Part shown: one piece after another, positions 63,213 to 64,000 of the stretch
Layout: every line of letters begins with the position of its first letter
Position numbering within the stretch: position 1 is the stretch's first letter
NCBI RefSeq assembly: GCF_017569225.1
Contig: NZ_CP071868.1
Span: 3,906,001 to 3,970,000, forward strand
Origin: Pengzhenrongella sicca
GTDB taxonomy: Bacteria > Actinomycetota > Actinomycetes > Actinomycetales > Cellulomonadaceae
DNA length: 64,000 nt
Reading direction: 5' to 3'
Notes under the pieces: generated by a model
Databases searched by the model: none
The model's input: only the letters and a program-made list of their open reading frames with translations
What the model was told of the DNA's origin: nothing
Made by a program: the position numbers and the translations under genes

Positions 63213-64000
63213 ATGACCACACCCGCCATCGCGCCGGCCGTCTCGGCGGCACCGACGATCGCGTGGCCCGAGCCCCCGCAGGGCCTGGACGCCGACCGGC
63301 TCGTGTGGGCCGAGACCGTCCGCGGGAACGGGTACACGCACTTCGAGGTCGCCCGGGGCACGACGCTGCGGATCACCGACCTCGAGGGAGACGCGTGCGC
63401 CCACCTGCTCGCGTATCACGCCGACGTGCCGGCGGAACGGCTCAACGTCGCCGAGACCGTCCGCGTCCAGGACCAGGAGACGCTCACCGCAGGCTGCCTC
63501 CTGATCTCTGACCGCGGTCGCGCGCTCGCGACGATCGTCCGGGACACCTCGGGCCGGCACGACCCGCTCTTCGGATCGAGCTCGCGCCGCCCGCGCGCCG
63601 GCGCGGAACCCGCCGGGCCGGAGCTGCTCGGCTTCGCGGCGGCCAAGCACGACCTCGGCCCGCGTGACCTCGCGCCCGGGGTGGCGTTCTTCCAGGGCGT
63701 CGAGGTCGACGACGCCGGCCGGCCCCGGTTCCTCGGCTCGGCGGGTCCGGGGGCGAGCGTCGTGCTCCGGGTCGAGCTGCCGCTCGTGGTGCTGCTCGCC
63801 AACACTGCACATCCGCTCGACCCGCGGCCCGAGCAGCCGTGCAGCCGCATCGAGGTCCTGGCGTGGCGCGACCGGCCCACGCGGCCCGACGACCCGGAGT
63901 GGGCGGCGTCGCCGTCCGCGCGGCGCGCCTACCTTCAGACAGCGGCCTACCTCGCCGCGCAGCGCCCCCCGCCGGCAGGCCGGTCCGGCGACCAGGCCGC
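63213..64000 (+). CDS. Urea carboxylase-associated protein 1 (DUF1989), 5' part
   Basis: This is an open frame of 262 codons with no stop before the window ends. Recognisable DUF1989/UAAP1 segments are TVRGNGYTHFEVARGTTLRI, DLEGDACAHLLAYHAD, AERLNVAETVRVQDQ, GCLLISDRGRALATIVRDTSG and LANTAHPLDPRP. UAAP proteins are encoded with urea (guanidine) carboxylase, allophanate hydrolase and a matching transporter, so that pathway probably continues to the right. The ATG follows AAAGGGGCGAGC. The gene is not complete here. Confidence 0.88.
   Translation, partial: MTTPAIAPAVSAAPTIAWPEPPQGLDADRLVWAETVRGNGYTHFEVARGTTLRITDLEGDACAHLLAYHADVPAERLNVAETVRVQDQETLTAGCLLISDRGRALATIVRDTSGRHDPLFGSSSRRPRAGAEPAGPELLGFAAAKHDLGPRDLAPGVAFFQGVEVDDAGRPRFLGSAGPGASVVLRVELPLVVLLANTAHPLDPRPEQPCSRIEVLAWRDRPTRPDDPEWAASPSARRAYLQTAAYLAAQRPPPAGRSGDQA

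Overview
The window is very GC-rich, densely coded DNA from a high-GC Gram-positive bacterium. Actinobacterial hallmarks are ribosomal protein bS22, a BldC-like excisionase-type regulator, the radA-disA-mutY block, DUF4229 and DUF6318 proteins, many GTG starts, and many genes whose start codon lies 6-7 bases after a TANNNT hexamer. The arabinan and L-arabinose genes and the overall gene set suggest a plant-polymer degrader of the Cellulomonas/Micrococcales type. The genus is an inference.

Respiration and menaquinone, 1-25.8 kb. A minus-strand operon holds a geranylgeranyl-reductase-family flavoprotein and nuoABCDEF, with nuoG running off the left edge. Next to it, in several transcription units, lie menG, menF, menD, menC, menB, menE and menA. 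They are interrupted by an htrA-type protease, a DUF3048 lipoprotein and a small variable locus (9.3-11.4 kb) made of intergenic repeats, a DUF6318 lipoprotein and a PKD-like secreted protein. System II cytochrome c maturation follows (ccsB, resB, ccdA, a ResA-like thioredoxin and a histidine phosphatase). A near-perfect Rex operator lies upstream of the reductase-nuo operon, and rex itself is at 27.8 kb.

Small functions, 25.8-29.6 kb: a divergent MarR/YceI pair, rex with a glutaredoxin, and a HAD-IB phosphatase.

Pentose island, 29.7-55.5 kb. It holds (i) a cytoplasmic GH51 arabinofuranosidase with an ABC importer and a LacI regulator; (ii) a YtfQRT/YjfF-type furanose importer; (iii) an MmsAB/ChvE-type monosaccharide importer with a DeoR regulator; (iv) araA-araD divergent from araB, with a second LacI regulator. 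Each LacI regulator has its own operator type in the sequence. One type occurs both in front of the YtfQ-type importer and between araD and araB. All three ABC operons carry a strong hairpin just after the binding-protein gene. bS22, the BldC-like gene, an AcuC-like deacetylase and the TrkH/TrkA potassium system are embedded in this island.

Maintenance genes, 55.5-64 kb: proC, a Pro-rich membrane protein, an eight-cysteine DUF3109/YkgJ-like protein, radA, disA, a membrane protein, a MutY with no room for a NUDIX-like domain, a GNAT acetyltransferase, and the start of a urea-carboxylase-associated (DUF1989) gene cut by the right edge.

No rRNA, tRNA, CRISPR array, insertion sequence or prophage was seen.
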